In this document: piece after piece, positions 1 to 10,959 of the stretch
Layout: each line of letters begins with the position of its first letter
How positions within the stretch are numbered: the first letter of the stretch is position 1
NCBI RefSeq assembly: GCF_002367995.1
Contig: NZ_AP018207.1
Coordinates: forward strand, 2,711,083-2,775,082
Length of the DNA stretch: 64,000 bases
Direction: 5' to 3'
Source: Calothrix brevissima NIES-22
GTDB lineage: Bacteria > Cyanobacteriota > Cyanobacteriia > Cyanobacteriales > Nostocaceae
Position numbers and translations under genes: made by a program
The notes under the pieces: model-generated
What the model was told of the DNA's origin: nothing
Database searches by the model: none
What the model saw: only the letters and a program-made list of their open reading frames with translations

Positions 1-1
1 T

Positions 2-3000
2 TGTCGCAGTAAGAACATTAAGCCAATTCTTGGCAACGAAATGTACATCATTAATGGCGATATTGAAAAGCAAGAACGCCGCCCCCGTTATCATCAAATT
101 GTCTTAGCTAAAAATACCAAAGGCTACAAAAATTTAGTCAAATTAACTACTATTTCCCATCTCAAAGGTGTACAAGGAAAAGGCATTTTTTCTCGTCCTT
201 GCGTCAATAAAGAATTATTAAAAGAATATCATGAAGGTTTGATAGTTACTAGTGCATGTTTGGGCGGAGAAATTCCCCAAGCAATTCTCAGTGGTAGACC
301 AGATGCAGCCCGTAAAGTTGCTCAATGGTATAAAGATGTTTTTGGTGATGACTATTATTTAGAAATTCAAGACCACGGTTCTCAAGAAGATAGAATCGTC
401 AATGTTGAAATTATTAAAATTGCCAAAGAATTAGGAATTAAATTTGTTGCAACTAATGATTCTCATTATATTTCTTGCTTTGATGTCGAAGCACACGATG
501 CTTTGCTTTGTATTCAAACAGGCAAGCTAATTAGTGAAGATAATCGAATGCGTTATAGCGGCACAGAATATCTCAAATCTGCCGAAGAAATGAAGCTGCT
601 ATTTCGCGATCATTTACCCGATGATGTCATTGCTGAAGCTGTAGCCACCACCGAAGAAGTAGCCGATAAAGTCGAGCCTTACCAAATTATGGGTGAGCCG
701 CGAATCCCCAATTATCCCATACCATCAGGACATACAGCCGATACTTATGTAGAAGAAGTCGCTTGGCAAGGATTATTAGAAAGATTAAATCGTAAATCTC
801 GTAATGAAGTAGACCGAGTATATAAAGAAAGGCTGGAATATGAATTAAAAATGCTCCAGCAAATGGGATTTTCTACCTACTTTTTAGTAGTTTGGGATTA
901 CATCAAATTTGCGAGAGATAACAATATTCCTGTGGGCCCGGGAAGAGGATGTGTCTTAGCAGATACTAAAGTTATGCTGGCAAGTGGCGAACAAGTTAAC
1001 ATTAAAGATGTGCAAATTGGGCAACAAGTAATTACTCATCAAGGCAATATTTTACCTATTACAAATAAACACGAATATCCCTGTGATGAAGAAATCGTTA
1101 AAATTGAGGTTGCTAATGAAGAACTATATTTAACTAAAGACCATAAAATTTGGGCAGTAAAAACTGATGAATGTACGGTAATGGGCGTTAAACAAGCCAA
1201 TGTTTGTAAACCTAGCTGTACTAGATATTGTTCTGTCAAACCCTATCAAGACTACCAATTAAAATGGATAGAAGCAGGAAAATTACGCAAAAATGATTTT
1301 GTTGTCTTTCCTAGAGTGCAATCTGCTGAAGAAGAAATTATCTTCGATCTGTTAGATTTTGTAGAATCTAAATCTTATTTAAAATTTGATAGAGAATTTA
1401 TCTGGTATGAAATTGGTACAAATCATTTAATTACCAAGAAAATTCCCAGATACATATTATTTAACGCAGATCTCGCCAAAATTCTTGGTTATTATATTGC
1501 CGAGGGCTGGTCAAGATTGGGAGAAAGAGAATGTGCTATTGGTTTTGGTTTACACAAAGATGAGATGAATTATGCCGAGGAAATTTCCCATCTCATCAAT
1601 CAAGTTTTTGCCTTAGAAAGTAAAATAGTTCCTCATCCAGAAAAGAAATCTCTCCAAGTTATCAGTTATTCCCGAATAGTGGGAGAATTCTTAGCTAATT
1701 TGTGCGGTAAAGGAGCGAACCATAAGCATATACCCACTGATATTATTACCAAAGGTAAATCTGAATATATCAGAATTTTAATTGCTTATCTGTTTCGCGG
1801 AGATGGGCATCCTGGCACAAAAGATAAAACTATAAATCTCAAATATACAACTACTTCTAGTAACCTCGCTTCACAATTAAGGCTACTACTAGCGCGTTTT
1901 GGCTACTGGGCATCTATTATTAAAAGGCGAAAACAAAAAGTCAATTGGTCTACAGAATATTCTGTAAAGCTAGCAGGAAAACAGCTACTTAACTGGAATA
2001 GTGATTTTATGGATTTTCCCATAGGAGTGAAAATTCAAAAATTTTATCGGAATGATAGTTTTTATGTAGATGATAATTATATTTATCTCAAAATTAGAGA
2101 TAAAAAGACATTAAACTATAACGGTTATGTCTACGACATTAGCGTTCCTGGAGACACTTCCTATATAGGAAACTCAATTGCTATTCATAATTCTGCGGCG
2201 GGTTCTTTAGTAGCTTATGCAATGCGGATTACTAACATTGATCCCGTACATCATGGGCTACTATTTGAGCGTTTTTTGAACCCAGAACGGAAATCTATGC
2301 CTGATATTGATACGGATTTCTGCATTGAAAAACGCGATCAAGTTATAGATTATGTCACAGAAAAATATGGCGCTGATCGCGTCGCGCAAATTATTACTTT
2401 TAACCGTTTGACTTCCAAATCAGTGTTAAAAGATGTCGCTAGAGTATTAAATATACCCTATGGCGAATCCGATAAAATGGCGAAAATGATTCCGGTGGTG
2501 CGGGGTAAACCGACTAAGTTAAAAGTGATGATTTCTGATGAAACCCCAGAACCAGAATTTAAAGCCAGATATGATAATGAACCCCATGTGCGCCATTGGG
2601 TTGATATGGCGATGCGCATTGAAGGAACTAACAAAACCTTTGGCGTTCACGCAGCAGGTGTAGTCATTTCCGCCGATCCTCTAGATGAAATTGTTCCATT
2701 ACAAAGAAATAACGATGGTTCCGTGATTACCCAATATTTCATGGAAGATTTGGAATCAATGGGATTGTTAAAAATGGACTTTTTGGGGTTGCGGAACCTA
2801 ACTTTAATTCAAAAAACTTTAGATTTAATTGAACAAAATAAAGGTTATCCCATCGATCCTGATGAAATTACAGCCCAAGAAAGAAAAGCACAAAAGATAT
2901 TAGCTAAAGGCGAGCATACCACCTTACCTAAAGATGTGAAAAAGGCTTATGATTTATTAGAAGCTGGGGAATTAGAAGGAGTATTTCAGTTAGAATCTTC

Positions 3001-3715
3001 GGGGATGAAGCAGATAGTTAGAGATTTAAAACCTTCTAACATTGAAGATATTTCCTCAATTTTAGCACTTTATCGCCCAGGCCCCTTAGATGCAGGATTG
3101 ATTCCTAAGTTTATTAACCGCAAACATGGCCGTGAAGAAATCGACTATGAAACGGAGATTTTAGAACCAATATTAAATGAAACCTATGGAATCATGGTGT
3201 ATCAAGAGCAAATTATGAAAATTGCTCAGGATATGGCTGGTTATTCCTTGGGACAAGCTGACTTATTGCGTCGCGCGATGGGTAAAAAGAAAGTTTCCGA
3301 GATGCAAAAGCAGCAGGAAAAGTTTATTGATGGTGCGACTAAAAACGGGGTGAAAAAGCAAGTAGCTGAAAAGTTATTTGACGATATGTTGAAGTTTGCC
3401 GAATATTGTTTAAGCTACGATACGCCAGTTTTAACAGTAGAATATGGCTTAATTCCGATTGGGGAAATTGTCGAGAAACAATTGGAATGTAGGGTATATA
3501 GTGTTAATAAAAATGGCAATGTTTATACTCAACCTGTAGCACAGTGGCATAATCGCGGTCAACAGGAAGTATTTGAATATTGTTTAGAAGATGGTTCAAT
3601 AATTCGAGCGACAAAAGACCACAAATTTATGACTACTGATGGGGAAATGTTACCAATTGATGAAATTTTTGAGCGGGGGTTGGATTTGTTACAGCTTCCG
3701 CGATTACCAAGATGA
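2..3715 (+). CDS. dnaE: DNA polymerase III alpha subunit, N-terminal split part (5' partial)
   Basis: Catalytic subunit of the replicative polymerase; in many cyanobacteria it is made as two halves joined by protein trans-splicing. The frame is open from base 2, so the true start lies upstream. The reading begins in the PHP region ([14 protein letters not shown]). The conserved palm motif GPGRG/SAAGS is interrupted by a full intein at bases 950-2191. Palm aspartates are visible in PDIDTDF shortly after. The extein ends at KFAEY and is followed by the N-half of the split DnaE intein (3407-3712), then a TGA stop. The dnaE-C partner is not in this window. The last residues (LLQLPRLPR) differ from the usual intein-N tail, and the gene runs into a repeat and a hicA relic. 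Confidence 0.96.
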   Translation, partial: CRSKNIKPILGNEMYIINGDIEKQERRPRYHQIVLAKNTKGYKNLVKLTTISHLKGVQGKGIFSRPCVNKELLKEYHEGLIVTSACLGGEIPQAILSGRPDAARKVAQWYKDVFGDDYYLEIQDHGSQEDRIVNVEIIKIAKELGIKFVATNDSHYISCFDVEAHDALLCIQTGKLISEDNRMRYSGTEYLKSAEEMKLLFRDHLPDDVIAEAVATTEEVADKVEPYQIMGEPRIPNYPIPSGHTADTYVEEVAWQGLLERLNRKSRNEVDRVYKERLEYELKMLQQMGFSTYFLVVWDYIKFARDNNIPVGPGRGCVLADTKVMLASGEQVNIKDVQIGQQVITHQGNILPITNKHEYPCDEEIVKIEVANEELYLTKDHKIWAVKTDECTVMGVKQANVCKPSCTRYCSVKPYQDYQLKWIEAGKLRKNDFVVFPRVQSAEEEIIFDLLDFVESKSYLKFDREFIWYEIGTNHLITKKIPRYILFNADLAKILGYYIAEGWSRLGERECAIGFGLHKDEMNYAEEISHLINQVFALESKIVPHPEKKSLQVISYSRIVGEFLANLCGKGANHKHIPTDIITKGKSEYIRILIAYLFRGDGHPGTKDKTINLKYTTTSSNLASQLRLLLARFGYWASIIKRRKQKVNWSTEYSVKLAGKQLLNWNSDFMDFPIGVKIQKFYRNDSFYVDDNYIYLKIRDKKTLNYNGYVYDISVPGDTSYIGNSIAIHNSAAGSLVAYAMRITNIDPVHHGLLFERFLNPERKSMPDIDTDFCIEKRDQVIDYVTEKYGADRVAQIITFNRLTSKSVLKDVARVLNIPYGESDKMAKMIPVVRGKPTKLKVMISDETPEPEFKARYDNEPHVRHWVDMAMRIEGTNKTFGVHAAGVVISADPLDEIVPLQRNNDGSVITQYFMEDLESMGLLKMDFLGLRNLTLIQKTLDLIEQNKGYPIDPDEITAQERKAQKILAKGEHTTLPKDVKKAYDLLEAGELEGVFQLESSGMKQIVRDLKPSNIEDISSILALYRPGPLDAGLIPKFINRKHGREEIDYETEILEPILNETYGIMVYQEQIMKIAQDMAGYSLGQADLLRRAMGKKKVSEMQKQQEKFIDGATKNGVKKQVAEKLFDDMLKFAEYCLSYDTPVLTVEYGLIPIGEIVEKQLECRVYSVNKNGNVYTQPVAQWHNRGQQEVFEYCLEDGSIIRATKDHKFMTTDGEMLPIDEIFERGLDLLQLPRLPR
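950..2191 (+). other. Full intein with LAGLIDADG endonuclease inside DnaE-N
   Basis: A 414-codon in-frame insertion splits the DnaE motif GPGRG/SAAGS. It starts with Cys (CVLADTKV, intein block A) and ends with a block F/G region (YVYDISVPG ... SIAIHN). The +1 extein residue is Ser. Two dodecapeptide-like endonuclease motifs are visible, [10 protein letters not shown] and [10 protein letters not shown], typical of LAGLIDADG homing endonucleases. It should self-splice in cis. The acidic residues expected of an active endonuclease (E in AEGW, D in RGDG) are present, so the endonuclease may be functional. Boundaries are set by the resumption of DnaE homology. Confidence 0.93.
3407..3712 (+). other. 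Split DnaE intein, N-terminal half
   Basis: The last 102 codons of the gene match the N-half of the cyanobacterial DnaE split intein. Features are an initial Cys ([10 protein letters not shown]), block B TKDHKF, and the run FEYCLEDGS. Together with an intein-C half fused to dnaE-C elsewhere in the genome, it ligates the two polymerase halves in trans. Length is that usual for the family. Confidence 0.95.
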
Positions 3716-3730
3716 GAACTCATACCAACT

Positions 3731-3789
3731 GGCGTTCGCATAGCGTCTCCGACAGGAGAAGTCTGTCTTCTGTCCAGTCTTCTTCTATT
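3731..3789. repeat. Short palindromic-type interspersed repeat truncating hicA
   Basis: The sequence GCGTTCGCATAGCGTCTCCG followed by ACAGGAGAAG belongs to the GC-richer family of short interspersed repeats also seen near 32800 (gagacgctacgcgaacggcttcgc) and 37432. It lies exactly where HicA similarity stops on the minus strand, and 15 bases after the dnaE-N stop. Confidence 0.55.
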
Positions 3790-3936
3790 GACACGAACCC
3801 GCGAACCTCTACCTTGAGTAATATCAGCACCTAGTGCGATGAACAAACTTTCAATATCTTTCCAAAGAATATTAGATGGTACAGGATTAGTAAAAATTAA
3901 CTCTAAAATCTGACGTTGTTTGTTATTGATATCCAT
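3790..3936 (-). pseudogene. hicA: Truncated hicA-type mRNA interferase toxin
   Basis: On the minus strand from ATG at 3936, 49 codons resemble the N-terminal two thirds of HicA-type toxins (NKQRQILELIF ... WKDIESLFIALGADI ... GSRVRV). At base 3790 the similarity ends, and the frame continues as repeat-derived residues into the antisense of dnaE. The C-terminal part and any hicB partner are missing. It is most likely a dead remnant of a toxin-antitoxin pair, cut by the adjacent repeat. Family assignment is by recognition of the motif pattern only. Confidence 0.65.
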
Positions 3937-4216
3937 TTCATAAATACAATTAGAGCCATTTTACGGTTAAGTTGGATATGTTCATTATTCAATGATATTA
4001 TAGTATTAATTCAGTAAAATCGACGGCAAATGCAACTCAGAAACATATAGATAAAGTTTTCAATGATATATTAAAATTTGGAAGAAATGATGATGACGAT
4101 GACAATGATAGTTTTCTAGAACTAGTTTAATACTATAGGTAGGTTGGAATAGAATCAATTTGCTTTACATGATATATGTGAAAATTTGCTCAACAACTTA
4201 CTTAAATTATTAATGC

Positions 4217-4798
4217 TTACCAAATCACTGCTAAATTCAAAATAAACCCTGGCAAAACATCCTCACCTGACAGCGTAGCAGGAGAATCCAACGCCTCAAC
4301 ATCTTGTCCTTGACGATAAATCTCAACTTGCCGAGATTTACGGTTGATTAATAAACCCAAATGCACACCATTATCTATGTATTCCCTCATCTTTTCCTGT
4401 GCAGGTTTCAAACTATCACTCGGCGAAAGTAACTCAATTACAAAATCAGGACTAATGGGGGGAAACTTTTCTTTTTGTTCCTGAGTTAAAGTATTCCATT
4501 TTTCAAACTTTACCCAAGAAGCATCTGGTGAACGATCTGCACCATTAGGAAGTTTAAAACAAGTAGAAGAATCAAAGGCGATGCCAGTACCATCAGCATC
4601 AGTCCAATTCATTAATTTTTGAGTAATTCTAGCGTTTTTATTTCCCGTTTCTCCTCCAGTAGGTGGCATGATAATTAGTTCTCCGGTTGCAGCGCGTTCA
4701 AACCTCAAATCGCGGTTGGCTTGACATAGCTGAAAAAACTGCTCATCTGTTAGTTCCAATACTGATTGAAGGTTGACGGTTAAAGCATTCATAGTCAT
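4217..4798 (-). CDS. Uma2 family (DUF820) endonuclease-like protein
   Basis: 193 residues with the layout of the Uma2/DUF820 group, a PD-(D/E)XK-fold family greatly expanded in cyanobacteria, with no established physiological role. Visible features: FERAATGELIIMPPTGGETG near the N-terminus, SPDASWVKFEKW, and PDFVIELLSPSDS (the E of the ELLSP block is the likely active-site acid), then REYIDNGVHLGLLINRKSRQVEIYR. It ends near the family's usual LPGF motif. The start at 4798 is preceded by a purine-rich stretch. It stands alone between the hicA relic and chlH. Confidence 0.9.
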   Translation of the reverse strand: MTMNALTVNLQSVLELTDEQFFQLCQANRDLRFERAATGELIIMPPTGGETGNKNARITQKLMNWTDADGTGIAFDSSTCFKLPNGADRSPDASWVKFEKWNTLTQEQKEKFPPISPDFVIELLSPSDSLKPAQEKMREYIDNGVHLGLLINRKSRQVEIYRQGQDVEALDSPATLSGEDVLPGFILNLAVIW

Positions 4799-4847
4799 CT
4801 CTTCAGATTAAAAAGTTAAGGCAGGCTTATTGCCTGCCCATGTAATC

Positions 4848-7800
4848 TTATTCTATGCCTTCAATCCGGTCTTCAACTTCTTGGTACAACTCGCGCAGGC
4901 GGTTTAAATTTTCCTCGCTAGTTTCCCAATAACCACGTCCATTCACTTCCAACAAAGTTGAGACAACTTTGCGGAAAGAATGGGGATTAAGATTCATCAA
5001 CCGTTTTTGCATTTCTTCATCTTTGATGAAGGTTTCATTGGTATCTTCGTAAATCCAGTTATCCACAGCGCCGGCTGTCGCACTCCAACCCATTGTATTT
5101 ACCAACCGCTTGGAGAGTTCGCGCACGCCTTCGTAACCGTGAGATAGCATTCCCTCGTACCATTTGGGATTTAATAATTTAGTACGAGCATCTAAGCGCA
5201 CGGTTTCGGATAATGTCCGCACTTGCGCATTTGCTGTGGTGGTATCTGCAATGTAAGATGCTGGTGTTTTACCATCACCCCGCAGACTTGCTACCAACTT
5301 GGTAGGATCTGAGTCGAAGTAGTGGGAAACGTCTGTCAAGCTAATCTCGGAAGAATCGAGATTTTGGAATGTCGCATCAGCAGTTTTCAAAGTGCTTTCA
5401 AAAATCTTGCGAGATTCGTCCATCATTCCGGGGTTATCGGAGTTGAAGGCGAAGGATTTCCGGTTGAGGTACATTTCCTGTAATTCGGCTTCGCTATCCC
5501 AGGTGCTGTTTTCTACCGCCAAGTTGATGTTGGAGGAGTAGGAACCGGAAGCATTGGAGAAGACGCGGGTAGCTGCTTGACGCAGGTTAATACCCATTTC
5601 CTCTGCTTGTTGCAAAGCGTGTTTGCGGACAAAGTTCATTTCTAAAGGTTCGTCTACCTCAGCCGCCATCTTCACTGCTTGATCTAGCAGGTTCATTTGG
5701 TTGATGAACAAGTCGCGGAATACGCCAGAACAGTTGATGACAACGTCAATTCTCGGTCTGCCTAACTCTTCTAAGGGTATCAATTCTAACTTGTTGACTC
5801 TTCCCAAAGCATCGGGAACTGGTCTGACACCAACCATCCACATGATTTGGGCTAGTGATTCCCCGTAGGTTTTGATGTTATCGGTTCCCCAAAGCACACA
5901 GGCGATGGTTTCCGGCCATTTACCGTCATTTTCGGCTTTGTTTCTGGCTAACAACCGATCCACAACGATTTTCGCTGATTGTACCGCCGCAGTTGTGGGG
6001 ATGGATTGGGGATCGAGGGCGTGAATGTTCTTACCTGTGGGTAATACATCTGGGTTGCGGATAGGATCGCCACCGGGGCCGGGTAGGATGTATTCGCCTT
6101 CTAAGCCTTTGAGTAGTCCACCGAGTTCGTTATCTGCACAAACTTGTTGTAAGCAGAATTCCAAATACTCAAATAGTGGTTTGAGGGCGGAAACATCAAC
6201 TTTGTTATAGCCAGCTTGATGTAATGATTCTACCCAAGGTTCTTTTTTGCCCATGTTGAAGAAATTCAACCGGGAAACCAGGGAAACGCGACCTTCTGCG
6301 TCGGTTTGCTCTTTTACTAGGGCGCTGACTGCGGCGCGGGTGGCTAGAGTGATGTCTTGCAATAGCTGGACATCTTCTAAAATGCCTTTGTCGTTATTGT
6401 GGTAAATATCGTCAATGTTCCGCCCAATGCTGTTGGCGATAATGCGGGGTAAGCTGAGAATTTCTTCTTCTTGACGATCTAAGGAAGCAATATTGACCAA
6501 AGTTGCGATCGCTTCTTCGGCTGTGGGTGGTTTACCAATAATATGCAATCCACAAGGTAACAACCTGGATTCAATCTCCATCAGCTTGCGGTAAACGCTG
6601 CCAACTATATTATCCCGCTCATCTTCGGACATATCCTTGGCATCGGTTTCGGGCAAGTCGATATCCTTATCCAGGTTCACCATCCGGCATTTATCCATGA
6701 TGGAGTTAACAATGGGGATACCGCGTCCTGTGTCTTTCAGGGTTTGGTAAGAAGCAATCAATTCGCTGAGTTCTTTTAAACCCTTGTATAAACCAGCATT
6801 CTCAGCCGGGGGTGTCAGGTAGGAAATTGTCTCGGCATAGCTGCGGCGCTTGGCAATTGTGGCTTCGCTGGGGTTATTGGCTGCATAATAATACAGATTA
6901 GGAATTGTGCCAATTAGTTGGTCTGGATAACAATCACCAGACATCCCCATTTGCTTACCAGGCATAAATTCCAGAGAACCGTGAGTACCGAAGTGTAACA
7001 CGGCATCAGCTTGCCAAACTTGCTCTAAATAGGTGTAGTAAGCAGCAAAACCGTGGTGCGGGCTAGCGGAACGGGAGAATAACAACCGCATCGGGTCGCC
7101 TTCGTAACCAAAGGTAGGCTGAACGCCGATGAAGACGTTACCGAAATGTTTACCGTAAATCAGCAGGTTTTGCCCATCGCTGTTGAGATGTCCGGGAGGT
7201 GGGCCCCAGTTTTCTTCTAGGCGTTGAGAATAAGGTGTCAATGCTTCATATTCGGGCACTGACATTTTATAGGCGATGTTCAGCTCTGGGCTAGCGTACT
7301 GTGCTTGAGCATCGTGGATGACTTCTTGCATCAGCGCTTCGGCGGATTCCGGTAATTCCGGTAAATCGTAGCCGTTATTCTTCAGCGCTTTCATCACCTC
7401 ATAAATGGAACCGAACACATCTAAATATGCAGCAGTACCCACATTCCCTTTATCAGGGGGGAAACTGAAAACAGTAATGGCGACTTTTTTATCTAGTTTG
7501 GGTTTGCGGCGGAGATTTGCCCATTTTAAAGCGCGTTTGGCGACTACTTCCACACGGTCTTGGAGTGCGATCGCTTTGCCGGTAGCACCATCTCTACCTG
7601 ATAAAATAATCGGCTCAATTGCTCCATCCAATTCCGGTATGGCAATTTGCAAAGCTACTTGAATTGGATGTAACCCTAAATCGCTATCCATCCACTCTTC
7701 AGTAGTTTGGAATACTAAGGGTAAAGCTACCATGTAAGGGCGATTTAACCGCTTGAGTGCGTCAATCGCTTTGGGATGATCTTGTCTAGCCGGGCCGCCT

Positions 7801-8834
7801 ACCAAAGCAAACCCAGTCAAAGAAATTACCGCATCTACTAAAGGTGTATTGGTAGTTGGTTCGTAAAAGTAAGCATCCACAGGCTTGGAGAAATCCAAAC
7901 CACCCGCAAATACTGGTAGTACTTTGGCTCCCAGGGATTCTATCTCCTGGACGATCGCTACATAGTGAGCATCATCGCCTGTAACTAGGTGGGTGCGTTG
8001 TAATACCAAACCCACACAGGGAGCTAAAGGATCTTTGAGATTCTTGGAGATATCCTTACGGGCTGTGTACCAATTGAGGTATTCTCTTACATCCTCAAAC
8101 ATACTCGGTGCCAGGGGATGCCAAATTCCCAGATCGGGGTAAACCACTGGTGCTTGATATGTTGTCGAGGGCTGATTGGCTTTATCTACACCTTTTAATA
8201 CATATTTATCAGTCAGCATCAGCAAGAAGTTTTCCAGGTTTTCTGGCGAACCTCCTAGCCAATACTGAAAACTCAGCATGAAATTGCGAGCATCTTGTGC
8301 TTTGTCCATTGGCAGAAACTTTAGCACCTGTGGCAAAGTCCGCAACAGTTTCAGCATCCCATCTTGGAAGCCTGCACCGGATTTTTCCTTGCGCTTCCGC
8401 ATGAACTGAGCGATCGCACTTTTGGATTGTCCCAATTGTGCCAGAGAAAAGCTGCCCATTTTGTTTAGGCGCATTACTTCCGGCATTGAGGGGAATACTA
8501 CAGCTACGTCTAAGCGATCGCGGTATGGTTCTACGGCGGCTACTACTTTCTGTGCTAAGTCTTCAATGAAAATCAGTGAGGCAATAAATATATTGGCACT
8601 CTCGATATCCCGCTTGAACTCCTCGTAGTTCTCTGAATCTCGGAGTTCCTCAATTAAGTACCCACTAATTTCAATCGCAAGGTTGGGATGGTTAGCGTTA
8701 ATGGTGCGGACAGCTTGCGACAATGCACTCTGGTACTGGGACTCAAGCACGACATAGACCACCTTGATTAAATTACGTCCGCGTAAATTATCAGGCGCAA
8801 TATGTCTGATGGTGGACTTGACGTGGGTGAACAT
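4848..8834 (-). CDS. chlH: Magnesium chelatase subunit H
   Basis: 1328 residues, the expected length for cyanobacterial ChlH. It is the porphyrin-binding subunit that, with ChlI and ChlD, inserts Mg into protoporphyrin IX, the first step committed to chlorophyll. The N-terminal domain is followed by the long cobaltochelatase-type CobN/Mg-chelatase region ([63 protein letters not shown]). The start at 8834 has a GAGGAAGC ribosome-binding sequence just upstream. It is monocistronic here: the next minus-strand gene upstream is over 600 bases away. A 626-base leader region separates it from the neighbouring gene, so regulation may reside there, but no known operator was recognised. Confidence 0.97.
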   Translation of the reverse strand: MFTHVKSTIRHIAPDNLRGRNLIKVVYVVLESQYQSALSQAVRTINANHPNLAIEISGYLIEELRDSENYEEFKRDIESANIFIASLIFIEDLAQKVVAAVEPYRDRLDVAVVFPSMPEVMRLNKMGSFSLAQLGQSKSAIAQFMRKRKEKSGAGFQDGMLKLLRTLPQVLKFLPMDKAQDARNFMLSFQYWLGGSPENLENFLLMLTDKYVLKGVDKANQPSTTYQAPVVYPDLGIWHPLAPSMFEDVREYLNWYTARKDISKNLKDPLAPCVGLVLQRTHLVTGDDAHYVAIVQEIESLGAKVLPVFAGGLDFSKPVDAYFYEPTTNTPLVDAVISLTGFALVGGPARQDHPKAIDALKRLNRPYMVALPLVFQTTEEWMDSDLGLHPIQVALQIAIPELDGAIEPIILSGRDGATGKAIALQDRVEVVAKRALKWANLRRKPKLDKKVAITVFSFPPDKGNVGTAAYLDVFGSIYEVMKALKNNGYDLPELPESAEALMQEVIHDAQAQYASPELNIAYKMSVPEYEALTPYSQRLEENWGPPPGHLNSDGQNLLIYGKHFGNVFIGVQPTFGYEGDPMRLLFSRSASPHHGFAAYYTYLEQVWQADAVLHFGTHGSLEFMPGKQMGMSGDCYPDQLIGTIPNLYYYAANNPSEATIAKRRSYAETISYLTPPAENAGLYKGLKELSELIASYQTLKDTGRGIPIVNSIMDKCRMVNLDKDIDLPETDAKDMSEDERDNIVGSVYRKLMEIESRLLPCGLHIIGKPPTAEEAIATLVNIASLDRQEEEILSLPRIIANSIGRNIDDIYHNNDKGILEDVQLLQDITLATRAAVSALVKEQTDAEGRVSLVSRLNFFNMGKKEPWVESLHQAGYNKVDVSALKPLFEYLEFCLQQVCADNELGGLLKGLEGEYILPGPGGDPIRNPDVLPTGKNIHALDPQSIPTTAAVQSAKIVVDRLLARNKAENDGKWPETIACVLWGTDNIKTYGESLAQIMWMVGVRPVPDALGRVNKLELIPLEELGRPRIDVVINCSGVFRDLFINQMNLLDQAVKMAAEVDEPLEMNFVRKHALQQAEEMGINLRQAATRVFSNASGSYSSNINLAVENSTWDSEAELQEMYLNRKSFAFNSDNPGMMDESRKIFESTLKTADATFQNLDSSEISLTDVSHYFDSDPTKLVASLRGDGKTPASYIADTTTANAQVRTLSETVRLDARTKLLNPKWYEGMLSHGYEGVRELSKRLVNTMGWSATAGAVDNWIYEDTNETFIKDEEMQKRLMNLNPHSFRKVVSTLLEVNGRGYWETSEENLNRLRELYQEVEDRIEGIE

Positions 8835-9406
8835 GCTTCCTCGGCTCCTTTGATGCGCGTTCTCTACTAGAAGTTCATCACGGCTGATTCTGCCGTTCGT
8901 AACTTCGATTTATTTTTAGGAATATGAATTTTTTTTATCAGAAAACGTCTACCAAATGCTAATTTTGTCGTCTAACTGACACAAATCGATAAACATAATG
9001 AAATATTTCTTTGTAGATATTGCCTTTACCCATGAGTATTTGCTACACTGATTGTTAAAATATGTAAACAAATAGCTGGCAGCATTTATGTTTTGAGGTT
9101 TTAAATGCTTGCTAGTTAACCATAGAGCAATATTATTACTATCATTTTATATTGCTATTCTTCAGATAAAATTCTCTTTTTTCGGAAAGATGAGATTCCA
9201 GAAAGGGAGCATTGTATTTTCTGGTACAGAATTAAGTTTTTATTGCTAATAATTATCAAAAATCAAGTCATATTTAACAGCTTACTTGTAGCTGACAGCT
9301 AATAGCTACTGAGGATAAATAATTAATTTTATTATTACGGGTTATTGTAGTAGATGATATCGAACCAACGGTTGTGGTTACTGTATATAAAACTATTAAA
9401 TCAGTG
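8835..9406. other. Long AT-rich intergenic region upstream of chlH
   Basis: About 570 bases without a plausible gene. It is presumed to hold the chlH promoter (read on the minus strand). I saw no recognisable riboswitch or tRNA. Confidence 0.5.
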
Positions 9407-9453
9407 AGCAACAATATCCCCGACTTCTTGAAGAAGTCGGGGATATTGTTGCT
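9407..9453. repeat. 47-bp perfect palindrome
   Basis: Two 23-base arms (agcaacaatatccccgactt plus ctt, and its exact reverse complement) flank a single central G at 9430. It lies 8 bases beyond the stop of the minus-strand gene ending at 9461, so it could fold in RNA as that gene's 3' hairpin. There is no clear U-tract. The core cccgacttcttgaagaagtcggg looks like a dispersed palindromic repeat. Confidence 0.85.
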
Positions 9454-9460
9454 AAAATAT

Positions 9461-10063
9461 TTAACCTTCTTGTACCATCCAAACCAACATTCCCAATAGT
9501 TTCTCTACTGGGGGAACTGTATAATCATTCAAGTCAATACTCAGTGTTTGTCCTACTAATTTAAGAAAGCGCCAAGCTGTACCACTGCTGACGCTACCAT
9601 AAATTGTTTTAATTGGGATATTATTAGCTTCATTGAATTTTTGTGCAGCAATCATTTCGGCTGCGCATTGTCCTAAACCAGGTTTTAAATCGCCTTTTTT
9701 CGCCTCAATAATCACGATTACCGGCGCTTCAATAAATATTTGTTCTGGCGAACGGCTAATTAAAAAATCACAGACTCCACTTAAGCCTAAATCGGCTGCT
9801 ACGGTAAAATCTTCACCGGAAAAAAAGCTGACTTTGCGTTCAAGTATTTTCCGAACTTCTACAAGAATAGGACTAATAATCAATTCTGAACGAGCTTTTT
9901 CCGAACCAGTAGCGGTTGCTAATGGTAGTCCTTCACTTAAGGCTTCTTGCAGATAAAGACTAGGTGCTATAGAATCTGTTTCCGGTAAAAAGCGTCCGTT
10001 TTCAACAATAGTTAAGTTAAATTCGCGTTTGACTTTTGACAGGGAGAAGTCACTATAAGACAT
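9461..10063 (-). CDS. PD-(D/E)XK nuclease-like protein of unknown role
   Basis: 200 residues. Not assigned to a named family. The arrangement D99 (SGVCDFLIS), E120-x-K122 (VIVIIEAKKGDL) and Q132 (GLGQCAAEM) is the signature of the restriction-endonuclease-like fold, as seen in type I R-subunit N-terminal domains. No helicase or specificity partner is nearby. A 35-codon fragment resembling the tail of an Rpn-type nuclease lies 11 bases upstream. Likely a soluble cytoplasmic protein. Function is inferred only from the motif. Confidence 0.7.
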   Translation of the reverse strand: MSYSDFSLSKVKREFNLTIVENGRFLPETDSIAPSLYLQEALSEGLPLATATGSEKARSELIISPILVEVRKILERKVSFFSGEDFTVAADLGLSGVCDFLISRSPEQIFIEAPVIVIIEAKKGDLKPGLGQCAAEMIAAQKFNEANNIPIKTIYGSVSSGTAWRFLKLVGQTLSIDLNDYTVPPVEKLLGMLVWMVQEG

Positions 10064-10074
10064 GAGTAATATGC

Positions 10075-10182
10075 TTACTGTGATTGATTATTGCCTGTTT
10101 GTCTTTGTAACTGTTCAACTTGCTCGACAGTTAAACCAGTAACGCGGACAATTAATGCGATCGCAATTCCTTCATTAATCAT
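10075..10182 (-). pseudogene. 35-codon tail fragment of an Rpn/transposase-like PD-(D/E)XK protein
   Basis: An open frame from ATG at 10182 to TAA at 10075 reads INEGIAIALIVRVTGLTVEQ then VEQLQRQTG. Cyanobacterial Rpn-family (recombination-promoting nuclease, transposase-like) proteins commonly end in such a helix-turn-helix-like tail (GLTVEQV...L). No nuclease domain precedes it, so I read it as a relic. It could instead be a small independent gene. Confidence 0.45.
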
Positions 10183-10329
10183 AGTCTAGTTGAAGGTTTA
10201 ACGGTGCTGAGTAGTACTTTTGAAAATATTTTGCCAGAATAGCAGGCGCGATCGCTGACTTGCATCGCCTGACAATGGGCAAAATGCGCCAGCTTTATCG
10301 TTTACACATATTTAGGACTGATTTTTATA

Positions 10330-10640
10330 TTTTTGGTAAACGAAAAAGCATTTCGCTTTCTTGTTTATCGAAATCAAGTACTCATTTTTTTGTTTTAAGT
10401 AAGCAAAAAGCCATTTCGCCTTCTCGTTAAGCCTTAACGAGTTCTCATTATTGTGTTTTCTGCAGGTAAAATACTATTTCACCTACTCATCAAGCCTTTT
10501 TGCTTTCTCATTTAGGTAAATCGCGCACTCATTTTGGTGTTTTCCGCAAGTGAAAAGGTATATTGCTTACTCATTTAGGTAAATCGCGCAGTCATTTTAG
10601 TGTTTTCCGCAGGTAAAAAGGTAGATTAATTGCTCAAAAA
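10330..10640. repeat. Degenerate tandem repeat, unit about 63 bp
   Basis: Two clear copies start at 10507 and 10570 (ctcatttaggtaaatcgcgc ... ttttccgcaagtgaaaaggta), giving a 63-bp period. More diverged copies sharing tactcat, gttttctgcaggtaaaa and gcctttttgctttctc extend upstream to about 10330. No coding frame runs through. The rest of the 10183-10959 gap holds no gene that I can support. Confidence 0.65.
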
Positions 10641-10959
10641 TGGCGATGTATGACAATAAGCGGCTGTATAGCTAGGCTTTGTTGTTTTTGGCAATGCCTA
10701 AGGCGGGCTAAGACTACGCATTTGTCTTTAGGGAACTGGAAAAAATGAATTATCAACAAAGGTAAAAGGCAAAGATCTAAAGTTTTTGTTCGTGATTGAG
10801 CCTTCTGTACTTTCTGCCAAATGGGTTTCAGATCCCCTTTAATTCCCTTCTGCCCTTTGCCTGTAAGCCAGATATGAACCGCAAACGAGTTTTACTAATC
10901 TGCTAGACTAGCCTAAATTTGCAAATATAAAAACTCATGGCGCAAGCCGATAAAAAACT

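Noticed and set aside
4009-4130. Plus-strand 46-codon frame ending ...GRNDDDDDNDSFLELV
   Set aside because: No start codon and no similarity; may be a relic but cannot be supported.
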